From: Chamaecrista fasciculata
Taxonomy: Eukaryota > Streptophyta > Magnoliopsida > Fabales > Fabaceae
Direction of reading: 5' to 3'
DNA: 64,000 nt
NCBI GenBank assembly: GCA_003254925.1
Contig: QANZ01035596.1
Coordinates: forward strand, 62,001-126,000
The translations under genes were made by a program, and so were the position numbers. Within the stretch, counting starts at the first letter, position 1, and every line of letters begins with the position of its first letter. The notes under the pieces were generated by a model. It saw nothing but the letters and a program-made list of their open reading frames with translations, searched no databases and was not told where the DNA came from. Shown here piece after piece: positions 32,535-43,758 of the stretch.

Positions 32535-33001
32535 CTTTGGTAGCAACCAAATTCAAAATCAGGACATTTCAAATCCTTTTCGAACATTAGGTCGAAAAGG
32601 GAAGTGATGAATGACTTCCATTTATATAATAAAATGGATGGATAAGTTTAGATGAAGAAATCGGGAATGGTAGTGGCAAATAGAGAGATTAACGACAACG
32701 AAGATGCCTTCGAAGCTGACAAATTGAAGAGGAAGGCACAGAAACTGGAAATGGATCCTCTAGAGTTCCTTTCTCTACATTTCTTGTAGAGTATGAGAGA
32801 GAAAGAAGAGAAAATAAGAGAGAGAAAGAGAAAATATAGTTTTTATATATTTTTATTTCATGGAAATCATATTTTTTCACTAACTCCACAAGAAATGCAT
32901 AGAAAGAAACTCTAGAGGATCCAAACCCACAGAAACTGGGTTTCACTGACCACTTCTCGTTAACATTTATGCCATTTATGTCATTTTTCTTTTATTATTT
33001 T
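32535..33001 (-). promoter_or_regulatory. Upstream region of the BAP31-like gene
   Basis: AT-rich sequence. A CTCTAGAGGATCC-like motif at about 32755 recurs in the form CTCTAGAGGATCC near 32910, and a purine-rich GAGAGAAAGA stretch lies at 32797-32830. I cannot place a TATA box with confidence. Confidence 0.3.
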
Positions 33002-33460
33002 GGCCAAAATTTCAAATTGGTCCATTATCTTTCATTTGTTTCAAATTGGTCCTACATGATTTCATGATGTTTCAAATTGGTCTCAAAATTACTTAATATG
33101 GTCATATCTCTCTTATTTCAAATTCAAATGCGATGAATTTAGAATTACGAATTTCTTTTGACGAATGCTTTGGAACCATCAACAAATGAAGTCAAATCGA
33201 GTACTAAAAGTGGGTAGTTCGTTCACGGTTAAATAAGTAAAATTGGTCATATCTTTCTCATTTGAATTTTGAATGCGACGAATATGAAGCTACGTGCTAA
33301 CACTGGAAAATTTCTTTCTCTAACTAGTTAAGATCGCTAGCAAATGAGGTCAAATTACGTCTTGAAAGTATTTTTGGAACCAATTTGAAACATCATAAAA
33401 ACATATAAGACCAATATAAAACAAATGAAAGATAAATGACCAATTTGAAACCCACCCCAT
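33002..33460. mobile_element. MULE-like inverted-repeat element, TTCAAATTGGTCC family
   Basis: The left arm reads TTTCAAATTGGTCCATTATC with TTTCATTTGTTTC. The right arm is the complement (GAAAGATAAATGACCAATTTG). The interior shares phrases (CATATCTCTCTTATTTCAAA, TTCTTTGACGA-like) with the elements at 46840 and 57465. Ends are approximate and no clean target duplication was seen. Confidence 0.55.
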
Positions 33461-33478
33461 ACGTATCAACAAGAAAGT

Positions 33479-33658
33479 TTTTTTTTTTGGTAGACGAAAA
33501 TTTAGGTGAGGGGATGGCGCCCCAGGGTCAGGGCAGGCTTCCGAGCTCAAAGAACACTTATAGAGGTACTTACAGATAACCCACCAAATGAGGCATCACC
33601 AAGAATTGAATCCAAACCATACAATTGTCATGGGGCGGGAGGTGAAAGTTATTTGACG
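33479..33658 (-). mobile_element. SINE, second family, copy 1
   Basis: On the minus strand this ends in a poly-A run (T run at 33479-33489 on plus) after GTCTACC. It contains GGTTTGGATTCAATTCTTGG, a B-box-like stretch, and TTGAGCTCGGAAGCCTGCC. A diverged copy lies at 40651-40818 in the same orientation. Target duplications are not clear. Confidence 0.55.
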
Positions 33659-33777
33659 AAAAGGCTAATGGTAAATCTTTTTGTTCTAAATAAGTAACTT
33701 TTGTAAAATACAACAACACCCCTTAAACTTTGGCTCATTTGGAAATAAATCCTTAAACTTTCAATTTTGAAAATTAA

Positions 33778-34316
33778 GGGTCCGTTTGGTAGGCTTGCAA
33801 AGGCTTTTACATTGTAAAAGGGCACAAAGTCCAAGATTTTCATGTGTTTGGTATGACAATATATGCTCTGTAAAGTGGATTACAATGTAAAGGCATTTAC
33901 ATTACATAGGCCATTTTTCTTTACTTCACATTTCTGATGTAATCCAAGTCTACCTAGGGAATTATGGTAGAATTCCTAATTTGCCCCTCTCACTCCCATC
34001 CTATCTTCTTCCCCTGACGGTGGCTGGCGGCAGCGACAGCGGTGGACGGCGGCTCCGACCACCATATACGGTGGCGCCGACCACCGTGGACGGCAGCGGT
34101 GGGCGGCGGCGCCGGTGGTCTTATGGTGGTTGTGGGAAGGGCATTTTTGTCATTTTCTTTTTATATCTATTTTACTTTCCCTCCCCTACCTTTTTATACC
34201 AAACACTTTCAATCTTTACCTATTTTACATTCCCTCAACTACTTTTCCTTTCCCTCACAATTTTTCCCTTGTAAAACTCTTTCCTTTACCTACCTCAAAC
34301 CCAACCAAACGGACCC
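33778..34316. mobile_element. PIF/Harbinger-type MITE, TAA TSD
   Basis: The ends GGGTCCGTTTGGT and ACCAAACGGACCC are perfect inverted repeats. They are flanked by TAA on both sides (33775-33777 and 34317-34319), as in Tourist/Harbinger elements. The middle (34010-34140) is very GC-rich, with GGCGGC and GTGGACGGC repeats, unlike the AT-rich ends, and might be captured or repeat-expanded sequence. No protein was recognised. Confidence 0.85.
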
Positions 34317-34412
34317 TAAATCATTAAACTTTGAAGGTTTAGGAATTAGATCCTTCCATTCATTTTTTCACTAACGGTGTTAATTATTGCCATGTCATCT
34401 TCTTATTTATTA

Positions 34413-34942
34413 GGATAAATTACACTTTGGTACCCTGTAGTTTGTTCATATTTCACTTTAGTACCTTGTGGTTTAAAAAGTGACACTTTGGTATTCTGTG
34501 GTATTCTCCATTAACACTTTGGTACCCTGAACTTTATTTTTGGAGCTATTTTGTAATTTTAACAATAATATTTTTTGCAAAAATTACATATTGACCCCCA
34601 ATGTTTTCAGAAAATTACAAATAGGTCCATGTATAGTGTATACATATTATCTAGGAACTAAAATGAAAACTAAAAAAATTTGGGACTGTTTTATAATTCT
34701 ATCTTTAGTCCTGTATTTTTCAAAAATTATATTTTGACCCCAAAAAAATTTTATAGTTTCGATTTTAGTCCCTAGATAATATGTATCCAGGGACCTATTT
34801 GTAATTTTTTGAAAATATTGGTCAATATATAATTTTTGCAAAACTTGTTATGGTTAAAATTACAAAATATCTCAATAAATAAAGCTCAGGGTACCAAAGT
34901 GAAATATGACCAAATCACAGGGAACCAAAGTGTAATTTACCC
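34413..34942. mobile_element. MULE-like MITE, 530 bp, 9 bp TSD
   Basis: It starts GGATAAATTACACTTTGG and ends with the complement of GGGTAAATTACACTTTGG. The perfect 9 bp duplication TATTTATTA flanks it (34404-34412 and 34943-34951). The interior is palindromic, with GGTACCCTG phrases. It is inserted in the loop of the 33706-35153 element. Confidence 0.88.
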
Positions 34943-35153
34943 TATTTATTATATTATATTAGGATTGATGAGATGGCAAAAAAAAAAAAAGTGACACATA
35001 AGAAGATGACATGGCAATAATTAACACCCTTAGTGAAAAAATGGATAGAAGGATCTAATTCCTAAACCTTCAAAGTTTAAGGATGTAATTTTCAAAATGA
35101 AAGTTTAAGGATCTATTTCTAAATGAGCCAAAAATTAAGGGGTGTTGTTGCAT

Positions 35154-35756
35154 TTTTTTCCTAAAATTAAATCAAACTTGATTACTTTTAACAGTTTAAT
35201 TTGAGCAGTTAGCAAGATCGATTCTCATTATTCAGAAGAATTATTTATAAATGAATAATTTAATTTGACCCAAGGGTACAGCTAAGTAATCAGAAAGTAC
35301 TATTAAACGTTAACTATTAAATATTAATAAACTTCGGAGTATTATTGAAATTAGAGGAAGGAGATACTCTCTCAAAAAAATAATGAAAATCTTACTAGAA
35401 TCATATCTTAGATAAAAATTATTTCTAATAAAAAAAATTCTTTTGATAAATTTGAAAAGAAAAACTTAATAATTCACTAGCATTGTTTAATAGGGATATT
35501 GGTCAGATTCCAGTGGATTGAGTAAGGGTATAAAGAGCGAATCATAATTTTTTTTTTTAAAACATGAACCATCGTCAACTTATATAACTTGATAATGTTA
35601 TAAGATTGAAGATTGAGGTGGTTGAGCGAGAGTGAAGATATAAGAAGTAGGTTATAATTTGGTTTAACTCGAGGTGGGTTGAGCATGTCAGCACGTGATC
35701 TGATTTATATGGAGTAGGTTGTAATTTTTATGCTCGTTTTATTGGATAAAATTTTT
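35154..35756. other. AT-rich intergenic stretch, nothing recognised
   Basis: No gene or repeat boundary could be supported. Confidence 0.45.
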
Positions 35757-35945
35757 GTGCTTAAGAAGAACTTTGCCATCACTCATATTTTGAGAGCATC
35801 AAACTTTTGTGTTGATTGCCTTATTAATTATATTGGAGCCAAAAATTCGATTTCTTATACATTGTGGAATGACCCTCCTTCTGTTTTTAGTGTTATCCTC
35901 TTAACTGACCTCATGAAAACTACTTTATACTTTAGTTCTTTGTAG
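35757..35945 (+). mobile_element. LINE (L1-type) RNase H-end fragment
   Basis: A frame reading HILRASNFCVDCLINY and WNDPPSVF matches the end of plant L1-type RNase H domains (H-I-xR-xx-N-xx-A-D-xLA followed by a PP-containing tail). It is a 5'-truncated remnant. The same tail sequence recurs at 37214-37330 with an A-rich end. Confidence 0.55.
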
Positions 35946-37020
35946 TGTAAGATAAATTCTAATACTCAAAGATTAATAAGTAAAAGAAAATGTGTACCTT
36001 AATCCATGCCTTTGAACTTTTGAGAAAAAGTTTCTTCCCTAAGCCCTTCTTCCTTTCTTGGTTCTCTAATGGTTGAGAACTCCCTAAGCTTATCCATACA
36101 TGCCTTATCCTCTTATGTCAAAATGTGAGGCTCATATATGAAGGGAGAGGGAAGGGTATTGAAACCCTACTAGGCTCTAATTTCCTTAAGCCCAACCACC
36201 ATCACATTGAGCCTTCCTTTTATTAGACCTAGTCCATTAGTCACATGGGCAACATAATGGATTATAAAATAATCCAACATTCTCCCACTTGGCCCATGTT
36301 ATGACTTGAAGATTCAACAACTTTAATTGCACACTATAAATTGAATCTAACAACCCATCTTTAATCTGAATTGAAAAGATCGGATCATGGAGGTCACAAG
36401 TTCATAATGACTTGATTCCATCCATGTACCACAAATCAAAACAACTCATAACAACTTTAATTTGACAACACTTTAATTATGAACTTTTATTGTTGTCTCA
36501 CAAAACATTACTGCATGCAGCCTTAATGTAAATAACAATTATGCAAAATACAACTTTAATTGAATTCATAAGTGTCACAACTATACGAGCAAGATAACTT
36601 AATGTATATATATACATGTTCGAATATCGTACTAACAAGGACTTTTCTATAATGCCCATTCTTTCAACATGGCCAATAAATGTTTTTGGGCAGTAATCTT
36701 TTCGTTAGCAGATCCGCTATCATCATATCTGTACAATATGCTCTATTGACACTTTTGATTTTGCACCTCCTCTTTAATAGATAAGTATTTCAGATTCATG
36801 TGCTTTGCACCCTTAGAATACTTATCATTATTGGAGAAGAAAACAGTTGTGGAACTATCACAATGAAGTCTTAACGGTCTAGCTATACTGTCGACAATAC
36901 TTAGACCAAAGACAAAGTTCTGCAACCACAATTCATGAAGAGTGGCCTCAAAGCATGCCACATATTCAACTTATATAGTTGGAATAGCAATAACAGTCTA
37001 CTTTCCACTTTTCCATTATA
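35946..37020 (-). mobile_element. Copia retrotransposon remnant: RNase H end plus 3' LTR
   Basis: On the minus strand about 36990-36740 encodes a Copia RNase H stretch recognisable by ACFEATLHELWLQNF, DSIARPLRLHCD and GAKHMNLKYL. A purine-rich tract (AAGTGGGAGA) precedes the LTR, which runs from 36279 (TGTTGG) down to 35946 (...CTTACA), 334 bp. The 5' part of the element is absent. It is a broken fossil, moderately old, flanked on both sides by LINE-like tail sequence. Confidence 0.75.
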
Positions 37021-37213
37021 CGGCTCTTTCAGCCAGTAAAACATATGACAAATGTAGATTTTTCCTTGAATCTACATAACCAGCCTAACGCGCCACCACT
37101 CGCCGTCTGTGTAACAGTCCGGCGAGTGGGTCTTCTCAAGTCAAAGTCGCCATCGCCATCTACATTCCTTAATTTTGACGTAAGTTTTACTTTAATAAAA
37201 ACTCAACTCTTTA

Positions 37214-37330
37214 TACCTTGGGGATGACCTTCCTTTTTATTTTTAGTGTTCTCCTCTTAACTAATCTCATGGAAACTCTTATATGAAGAGGTAACTTTTG
37301 TTTTAGTTCTTTGTAATAATAATAAAAAAA
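37214..37330 (+). mobile_element. LINE 3' tail with A-rich end
   Basis: This resembles 35875-35945 (TTTTTAGTGTTCTCCTCTTA, TTTTAGTTCTTTGTA) and ends in an AAT/A-rich tail. It appears to be a second copy of the same LINE end, on the other side of the Copia remnant. Confidence 0.5.
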
Positions 37331-37857
37331 AATTAGTAAGTGTGGCTGTGCTCAACCTTATTGTTTAATATCCAACGCGACCCAACAATATTTTTCACGA
37401 ACATAGTTTTTTTTTTTGGCCGAATTTTTCACTAACCGTTAATCCATATATTTTTGTCATTTTTTTTTTATTTTGAGTTTTGTTTTCCTCTCCCATGTTT
37501 AGTTGGGAATCGTCCTATCTCCTCTTATGAATATATATGATTGAAGTATTTTTTTTCTCTATCAAAGATTAAGAATTATTTTGTTAATTTTTTTGGGTCT
37601 GAAATATTCATAATACATCTAAATTTTTGTGTTATTTGAAGTCTTTGAGAGCTAAACTCTAGGCGTTTGGTACACGGATTGAAAAGATGGTCTCGGGATT
37701 ATGAGCTCTGGACTAGAGTAATCCCGCGTTTGGTACGCGGATTGGAAAATTAGTCCCGGGAATATTGTATTCCTAGGATAATTTCCTAAAATAGCTATTT
37801 TCTAATCCCACCCTAGGGGGTGGGATTAGTCTAATCCCATGACATGGGATTATTTTT

Positions 37858-39076
37858 GGGTAAATTGCAATTTGGTACCCTGTGGTTAGGGGCGGTTCCC
37901 CTTTGGTACCCTGAAAGAAAAATTTTTGCATTGTGGTACCCCGTGGTTTGCTCCGTTAGCGATTTGGTACCCTGAGGTTTTTTTCTGTTAGGATTTAACG
38001 GCAAATGTTAGTTAAAATGTCAAAAATCTCCCAAAAAGTCTTCTTTTATGCGTTTAAGTCCTTTCCCTTTACTAAAAGGGATCAAAACATAAAGAATTAA
38101 TTATAAAAGGGTCTTTAGAATTCTAATATTATAGATTTTTCTCCTTTTCATAAGATTTCTTTTGAATAGGTCNNNNNNNNNNNNNNNNNNNNNNNNNNNN
38201 NNNNNNNNNNNNNNNNNNNNNNNNNNNNNNNNNNNNNNNNNNNNNNNNNNNNNNNNNNNNNNNNNNNNNNNNNNNNNNNNNNNNNNNNNNNNNNNNNNNN
38301 NNNNNNNNNNNNNNNNNNNNNNNNNNNNNNNNNNNNNNNNNNNNNNNNNNNNNNNNNNNNNNNNNNNNNNNNNNNNNNNNNNNNNNNNNNNNNNNNNNNN
38401 NNNNNNNNNNNNNNNNNNNNNNNNNNNNNNNNNNNNNNNNNNNNNNNNNNNNNNNNNNNNNNNNNNNNNNNNNNNNNNNNNNNNNNNNNNNNNNNNNNNN
38501 NNNNNNNNNNNNNNNNNNNNNNNNNNNNNNNNNNNNNNNNNNNNNNNNNNNNNNNNNNNNNNNNNNNNNNNNNNNNNNNNNNNNNNNNNNNNNNNNNNNN
38601 NNNNNNNNNNNNNNNNNNNNNNNNNNNNNNNNNNNNNNNNNNNNNNNNNNNNNNNNNNNNNNNNNNNNNNNNNNNNNNNNNNNNNNNNNNNNNNNNNNNN
38701 NNNNNNNNNNNNNNNNTTTTGAGGTTCTAAGGACTATTTTGATAAAGATCATAAACTTTTGGGATTAAAGTGTAATTAAATAAGGACCTATTCAAAAGAA
38801 ATCTTATGAAAAGGAGAAAAATCTATAATATTAGAATTCTAAAGACCCTTTTATAATTAATTCTTTATGTTTTGATCCCTTTTAGTAAAGGGAAAGGACT
38901 TAAACGCATAAGAGAAGACTTTTTGGGAGATTTTTGACATTTTAACTAACATTTGCCGTTAAATCCTAACAGAAAAAAACCTCAGGGTACCAAATCGCTA
39001 ACGGAGCAAACCACGGGGTACCACAATGCAAAAATTTTTCTTTCAGGGTACCAAAGGGGAACCGCCCCTAACCACA
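37858..39076. mobile_element. MULE-like fold-back element with arms over 300 bp around a gap
   Basis: The left arm (37858-38172) begins GGGTAAATTGCAATTTGG and contains TTAGGGGCGGTTCCCCTTTG. The right arm (about 38760-39076) is its near-perfect complement. The last 23 or so bases of the right end are missing. GATTATTTTT occurs directly left of the element (37848-37857) and again at 39080-39089, supporting a 10 bp duplication. The centre is an assembly gap. Confidence 0.75.
38173..38716. other. Assembly gap (544 unknown bases)
   Basis: A run of N at the centre of a long inverted repeat. Open frames across it are artefacts. Confidence 1.
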
Positions 39077-39612
39077 TGAGATTATTTTTTCCATCCAAAA
39101 TTACTTTATTACCCCTAATAAATTTTCTCTAATTAATTAATTCTTTCTCTACAAACCCCGGTCACTTTTCATCTTTGTCATTTTACAACTCTTTGTTGAG
39201 TGAGATTTTTTTAGACAATTTTATTATGTTGAGAATTATGGACATTGTGTTATGAAATAGTATTTTTCTCATGAATCTAATAATGTTATTTAAAAATTTT
39301 AATTATGATATAGTATTTTTCTCATGAATTTTTTTGAAGAATTTCTACATTTGATAAACTATAGGTTGGTTGAGAATAAAAACTCAAGTGCATATTTGTA
39401 AAAGTATTAAACATTCTCAGGAATATATATCAAAGTTGAACCAAACATAAGATTGTAACATTCCTGGGAATATTGCAAAATAATCCTAGGATTATTTTAA
39501 CTCATCCAAACAGACATTCTTATAATCCTGGGAATCTTATTCCTGGGAATCACATTCCTGGGGATGTGATTCCCGGGATTGAAAAAATAATCCGTGTACC
39601 AAACGCCCCCTA

Positions 39613-40650
39613 AGATAATTAAGAAGTGAGTTACCTCTTCTTTTTTGGTTTCCTATCATATCCCCAATTTGACAGGTAAATGACTAACTAACGGTGCTTA
39701 TTTATTTAAGCGTCAGCTACTGGTCAATTGGAACCTCTTTTTATTGAGTCATGATCATAGGTAATGTTGAATTTTAAATGTTCCATCTTAAAAACATGTA
39801 TTTATGGGGATGTGTTGGCTCTATTTTTTATTATATTTGTATTTCCCTTACGTTATTTCAGAAAAAATATGCCAAGATTAAATATTAATATTGTATACTT
39901 CGTAAAATCTTTTGAATATTTGCTTTATATCTGTTTTCCTTTGAATGAAAAATTTATGTTGCTAAAAAATATATAATATAATTGATTTAAATTGCATATC
40001 TTTGAATCTTTATAGAATAAGTCTCAAATTTAAAATATCTTGTAATTATAAAAGAAAATGCAAAAGCCGTTCTGCAAATTACAGTCAACAAATTACACCA
40101 AATTACAGTCAACAATTCTATTAGATAAGAAGTTTCATTGTTTGACTGTGCAAACAATTATAGTTTGTAAGAAATCGTTATTTAAATTTCTTTTGAACTA
40201 TTAAAACATTTTTACTTATTTCTTACTTTTTTGGTGTAACTGTTTGATTTTTATAGTTTTTAACATGATTATGCAGTACACAAATTGCATTAGATACATT
40301 TGTCAAATGAAGGTACGATCAATCTGTTTTCATAATTGTTATGGATAGTCAAAGTTATTAAGGTGTTCATATATTGTCTCTAACTTCTGATGTTTTGACT
40401 CTCTAGCGACAACTTAAGAATAAGTATTTCTTTTAGGTTAACCTGAACTGAGTCAAAGCTAATGTTAACCTGCACAAGATAATATATATGTGTTGTGCCC
40501 TCTGAATGCAAAAATATTCGATTAAGTGATTTTACTAAAATGTAATTTCCCTCGTCACATCTAGATTTATAAGCGGAAAAATCTATTTGTGGGAATTCAG
40601 TTAAAATAATACATTTCCTAATTTTCCTAATCGTATATCTTTTTTCTTTT
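39613..40650. other. Intergenic AT-rich stretch
   Basis: No gene was recognised. A short direct repeat of AAATTACA / CAGTCAACAA occurs near 40075-40110. Confidence 0.45.
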
Positions 40651-40818
40651 TAAGAAAAAAATTTAGGTGAAGGGATAACATTCCAATTTAGGATTAAAGC
40701 AGATCTCTTAACTCACAGAGCACTTATACAAATTCTTATAGATAATTTATCAAATGGGACATCACCAGAAATCGAATCTACATTATGCAATTATCATAGA
40801 AAGAAGGTGACCAAATGA
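40651..40818 (-). mobile_element. SINE, second family, copy 2
   Basis: A diverged copy of 33479-33658 in the same orientation. It shares AAATTTAGGTGA, AGAGCACTTATA, CATCACCAGAAATCGAATC and CAATTATCAT. The A-run end is weak. No clear target duplication was found. Confidence 0.5.
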
Positions 40819-41103
40819 ACAAAACTTTATTGGCAATCATATATATTTTTTTTATAGTTAGTTACTTAGCTCCTTTTAGTTCGAAGGCCACTTTTAACAT
40901 CAATCTATTTTAGAGTTAATAAACAAAATATTTTTAGTAAATAAATTAATTAATAATTATAATAGTATAAATTTCAAAAAGAATTATACGAAAAATTCAG
41001 AGGATTCAATTTTATTATTAAGAGGTGAGACTTGCTATGATGGGCCTTACTTATGTTTTCGGTTTTTAATTTTGTTATCTCTAGCGCTCTTTTTTTTATT
41101 TAA

Positions 41104-41823
41104 GGGTAAATTACACTTTAGTACCTTGTAGTTTGACCTTATTTCACTTTGGTACCCTGTAGTTTAGAAAGTGACATTTTGGTACCATGTGATATTTGTT
41201 GTTAACACAAAGGGACCCTGTGGTTTAACATGCTGATGTGGCTCCATCTTAACCATTGATTTCTCATGAATCTAAGCCGTTGATTTTTATTACATCCTAA
41301 CCATTGATTTTAATTTTTTACATTTGATCTCAACTGTTTCTCATCTAATCTAAGCCATTGGTTTTTCTTTTTAATCTGATCTGAGTCCTTGGTTTCTTCT
41401 TCTTCTTCCTTCCCCCATTCATGTGTTTGGTACAAAAAAAAAAAAACAATTCATATGTGAATGAACCGTGATCCTTTCACTTGCTAAATTCTCTGGCATT
41501 CCAATTAGGAGAATTGGGATGGGGATTTTGCTGCTGGGAGCATTGTGGATTAAAAAGAAAAACCAATGGCTTAGATTAGATGAGAAACAGTTGAGATCAA
41601 ATGTAAAAAATTAAAATCAATGGTTAGGATGTAATAAAAATCAACGGCTTAGATTCATGAGAAATGATCAATGGTTAAGATGGAGCCACATCAGCATGTT
41701 AAACCACAGGGTCCCTTTGTGTTAACAACAAATACCATATGGTACCAAAATGTCACTTTCTAAACCACATGATACCAAAGTGAAATATGGTCAAACCACA
41801 AGATACCAAAGTGTAATTTACCC
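41104..41823. mobile_element. MULE-like element, 720 bp, arms about 270 bp, 9 bp TSD
   Basis: It starts GGGTAAATTACACTTTAG and ends with the complement of GGGTAAATTACACTTTGG. The perfect 9 bp duplication TTTATTTAA flanks it (41095-41103 and 41824-41832). The arms match to about 41370 and from about 41555. The unique middle of about 180 bp has no recognised protein. Confidence 0.88.
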
Positions 41824-42184
41824 TTTATTTAATGTAATAATTTTTTTTTTTAAAGAAAACAATGCCAAGTTGAACTTTTCATATGTTTCATATTATGGAG
41901 GTGCATGACTAATATAGGTAGGAACGGTTCATGGTTCAAGTTTTTGTTTTTTTTTAAGGAATTGTTCAAATTATTTTTTATTATTATTTTGGCTAGATGG
42001 AATGATTCATGTTGAAAGTTTAAAAATAGGGAAAAGGTCAGCATATCTAAATTAATTAATTAATATTAACCAACTCTCGCTGCTGATCCCAAATATTTAT
42101 TTTTTTTGGTCCTTAATTAATGTATAAGTAAGACCAACCACTCCTTGATTACTAGCTATCTCCATTCAAAGCCATTCAGATCCC

Positions 42185-43559
42185 ATGGCTTCATTACAAG
42201 CCTATTCTCTACTTTCTTCTTCTTGTTGTTGTTTAAAGAAATCAGTGAATATTGGCAATAATGTCCCAAGATTTCTTCCATATGTATCAAGGAGAAAGCT
42301 AATTCAGGAATCAAAAGCATCCATAAAAACAATCCTGCCTGTGGAAGAGAATAATAATCTCAATAATTTTACAACACAAATAGATAATGATGATGATTTT
42401 GGCAAAGCCCACAAGTCCAATGTTGTTGAAGAACTATATGCAATTTTAGAGGCAGTTTGTGACAGAATTGAAATGCACCACAACGTTGGGGAGCAACGTG
42501 ACAATTGGAACTCCCTTCTTTTGAACTCCATCAACATGATCACTCTCGCGGCTACAACCATGGCCGGTGTGGCTGCGTCCTCGAATTTTCCTGACTCGTT
42601 AGCTCTCAAATTATCCTCCACTCTTCTTTTTTGTGCAGCCACAGGGATGGTAGTGGTCATGAACAAAATCCAGCCATCACAGCTCGGTGAGGAGCAACGA
42701 ATTGCTAGGAGATTGTTCAAGCAACTTCAAACCCAAATCCAAACCAAAATTGCACTAGGTAAATTAACCTCAGAAATCATCAGTTTTCAACTGCGATTAT
42801 TAGTTACCTTTTATTTTTACATCTTAACTTATATACTCTCGACTCTTCTTACCAGGAAATGCTACTGAGGAAGACGTCAAGAGCGCGATAGAGAAAGTTT
42901 TAACACTGGACAGAGCTTACCCACTTCCTATATTAGGAGGAGCTATGCTCGAAAAATTTCCCTCTAAATTCGAGCCCGGAATTTGGTGGCCTTCAATTTC
43001 TTCATCATCATCATCATCATCATCCCAATCCCATAAGTTAATGAAGAATGATGATGAGAATGGATGGAGTGAAGAGCTGGAATTGGAAATGAGGGAGATC
43101 ATTGAAGTACTAAAGAGAAAAGACATGGAAGACTATGATAGGCTAGGAAACATGGCTTTAAAGACCAACAAAATCTTAGCCATTTTAGGCCCTTTACTCA
43201 CTGGGATTGCAGCTTTAGGTTCAATTGTAGGCAATAATGATGATCATAATAACATTGTGCCTGCTGTTGCTGGAACATTAGCTTCTGTAATTAATGTGTT
43301 ACAGCATGGAGGACAAGTTGGGATGGTGGTTGAAATGTACAGAAATTGTGCAGGATTCTTTAAGCTTATGGAAGAGACAGTTGAAGCCACTCTTGAAGAG
43401 AAAAACTATGAGTCAAGAGAAAATGGTAACATCTTTGAGATCAAGATGGCTTTGCAATTGGGAAGAAGTGTATCACAGCTTAAAGAACTTGCCTCAAAAT
43501 CTGCTTTCTCTCGTGCTCAAGGAACCGACATAGATGAATTTGCCAGCAAAATCTTCTAA
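42185..43559 (+). CDS. At4g22030-family protein (annotated elsewhere as probable F-box protein)
   Basis: Two exons, 42185-42758 and 42856-43559, join in frame (GT/AG) to give 425 residues. Recognisable blocks are [77 protein letters not shown] and FEPGIWWP, which I recall from Arabidopsis At4g22030 and its relatives. The N-terminus ([16 protein letters not shown]...) is Ser-rich with few acidic residues, which would suit a chloroplast transit peptide. There are two hydrophobic, glycine/alanine-rich segments (about 115-160 and 330-365), and a serine run in exon 2 coded by TCA repeats. I do not see an F-box, so the database name should not be taken as function. Molecular role is unknown. Confidence 0.9.
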
Positions 43560-43758
43560 GTTTCTATATATCCTCATGCCTTACAAATTTATCATATTAA
43601 TTTCTGTATAGTGCTCATCTCACTTGATAATTAGTTGAACTATACTTGTAATTATTTGACAAAGTTATTTTTTTGGGCCGCTCATAATGTAATTCTATTA
43701 CAAAATCTTATTTTTCAATATAGAATTTTTAGATGTTGTTGTAATATGGTACCAATTC

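Larger units (their letters stand above)
33706..35153. mobile_element. Inverted-repeat element carrying two nested MITEs
   Basis: The left outer arm (ACAACACCCCTTAAACTTTG, GGAAATAAATCCTTAAACTT, then CTAACGGTGTTAATTATTGC) reappears complemented at about 34990-35153. The left arm is split by a Harbinger-type MITE (33778-34316) and the loop by a MULE-like MITE (34413-34942). Outer ends are set only to within about 20 bp and no outer target duplication was identified. Confidence 0.65.
37662..39609. mobile_element. Harbinger-like element with inverted ends, host of a nested fold-back element
   Basis: The left end GGCGTTTGGTACACGGATTG is the complement of the right end AATCCGTGTACCAAACGCC. CTA occurs on both sides (37659-37661 and 39610-39612), a possible 3 bp duplication. 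Sub-terminal parts carry CCCGGGA and GGGATTA motifs. No transposase is visible. The element contains the fold-back element at 37858-39076. Confidence 0.6.

Noticed and set aside
34540-34841. Open frames inside the MULE-like MITE at 34413-34942
   Set aside because: They mirror each other on the two strands because the element is palindromic; no protein family is recognisable.
38129-38752. Open frames of about 190-207 codons across 38173-38716
   Set aside because: Artefact of the second assembly gap inside a fold-back element.
42304-42720. 138-codon minus-strand open frame
   Set aside because: Shadow of exon 1 of the At4g22030-family gene.
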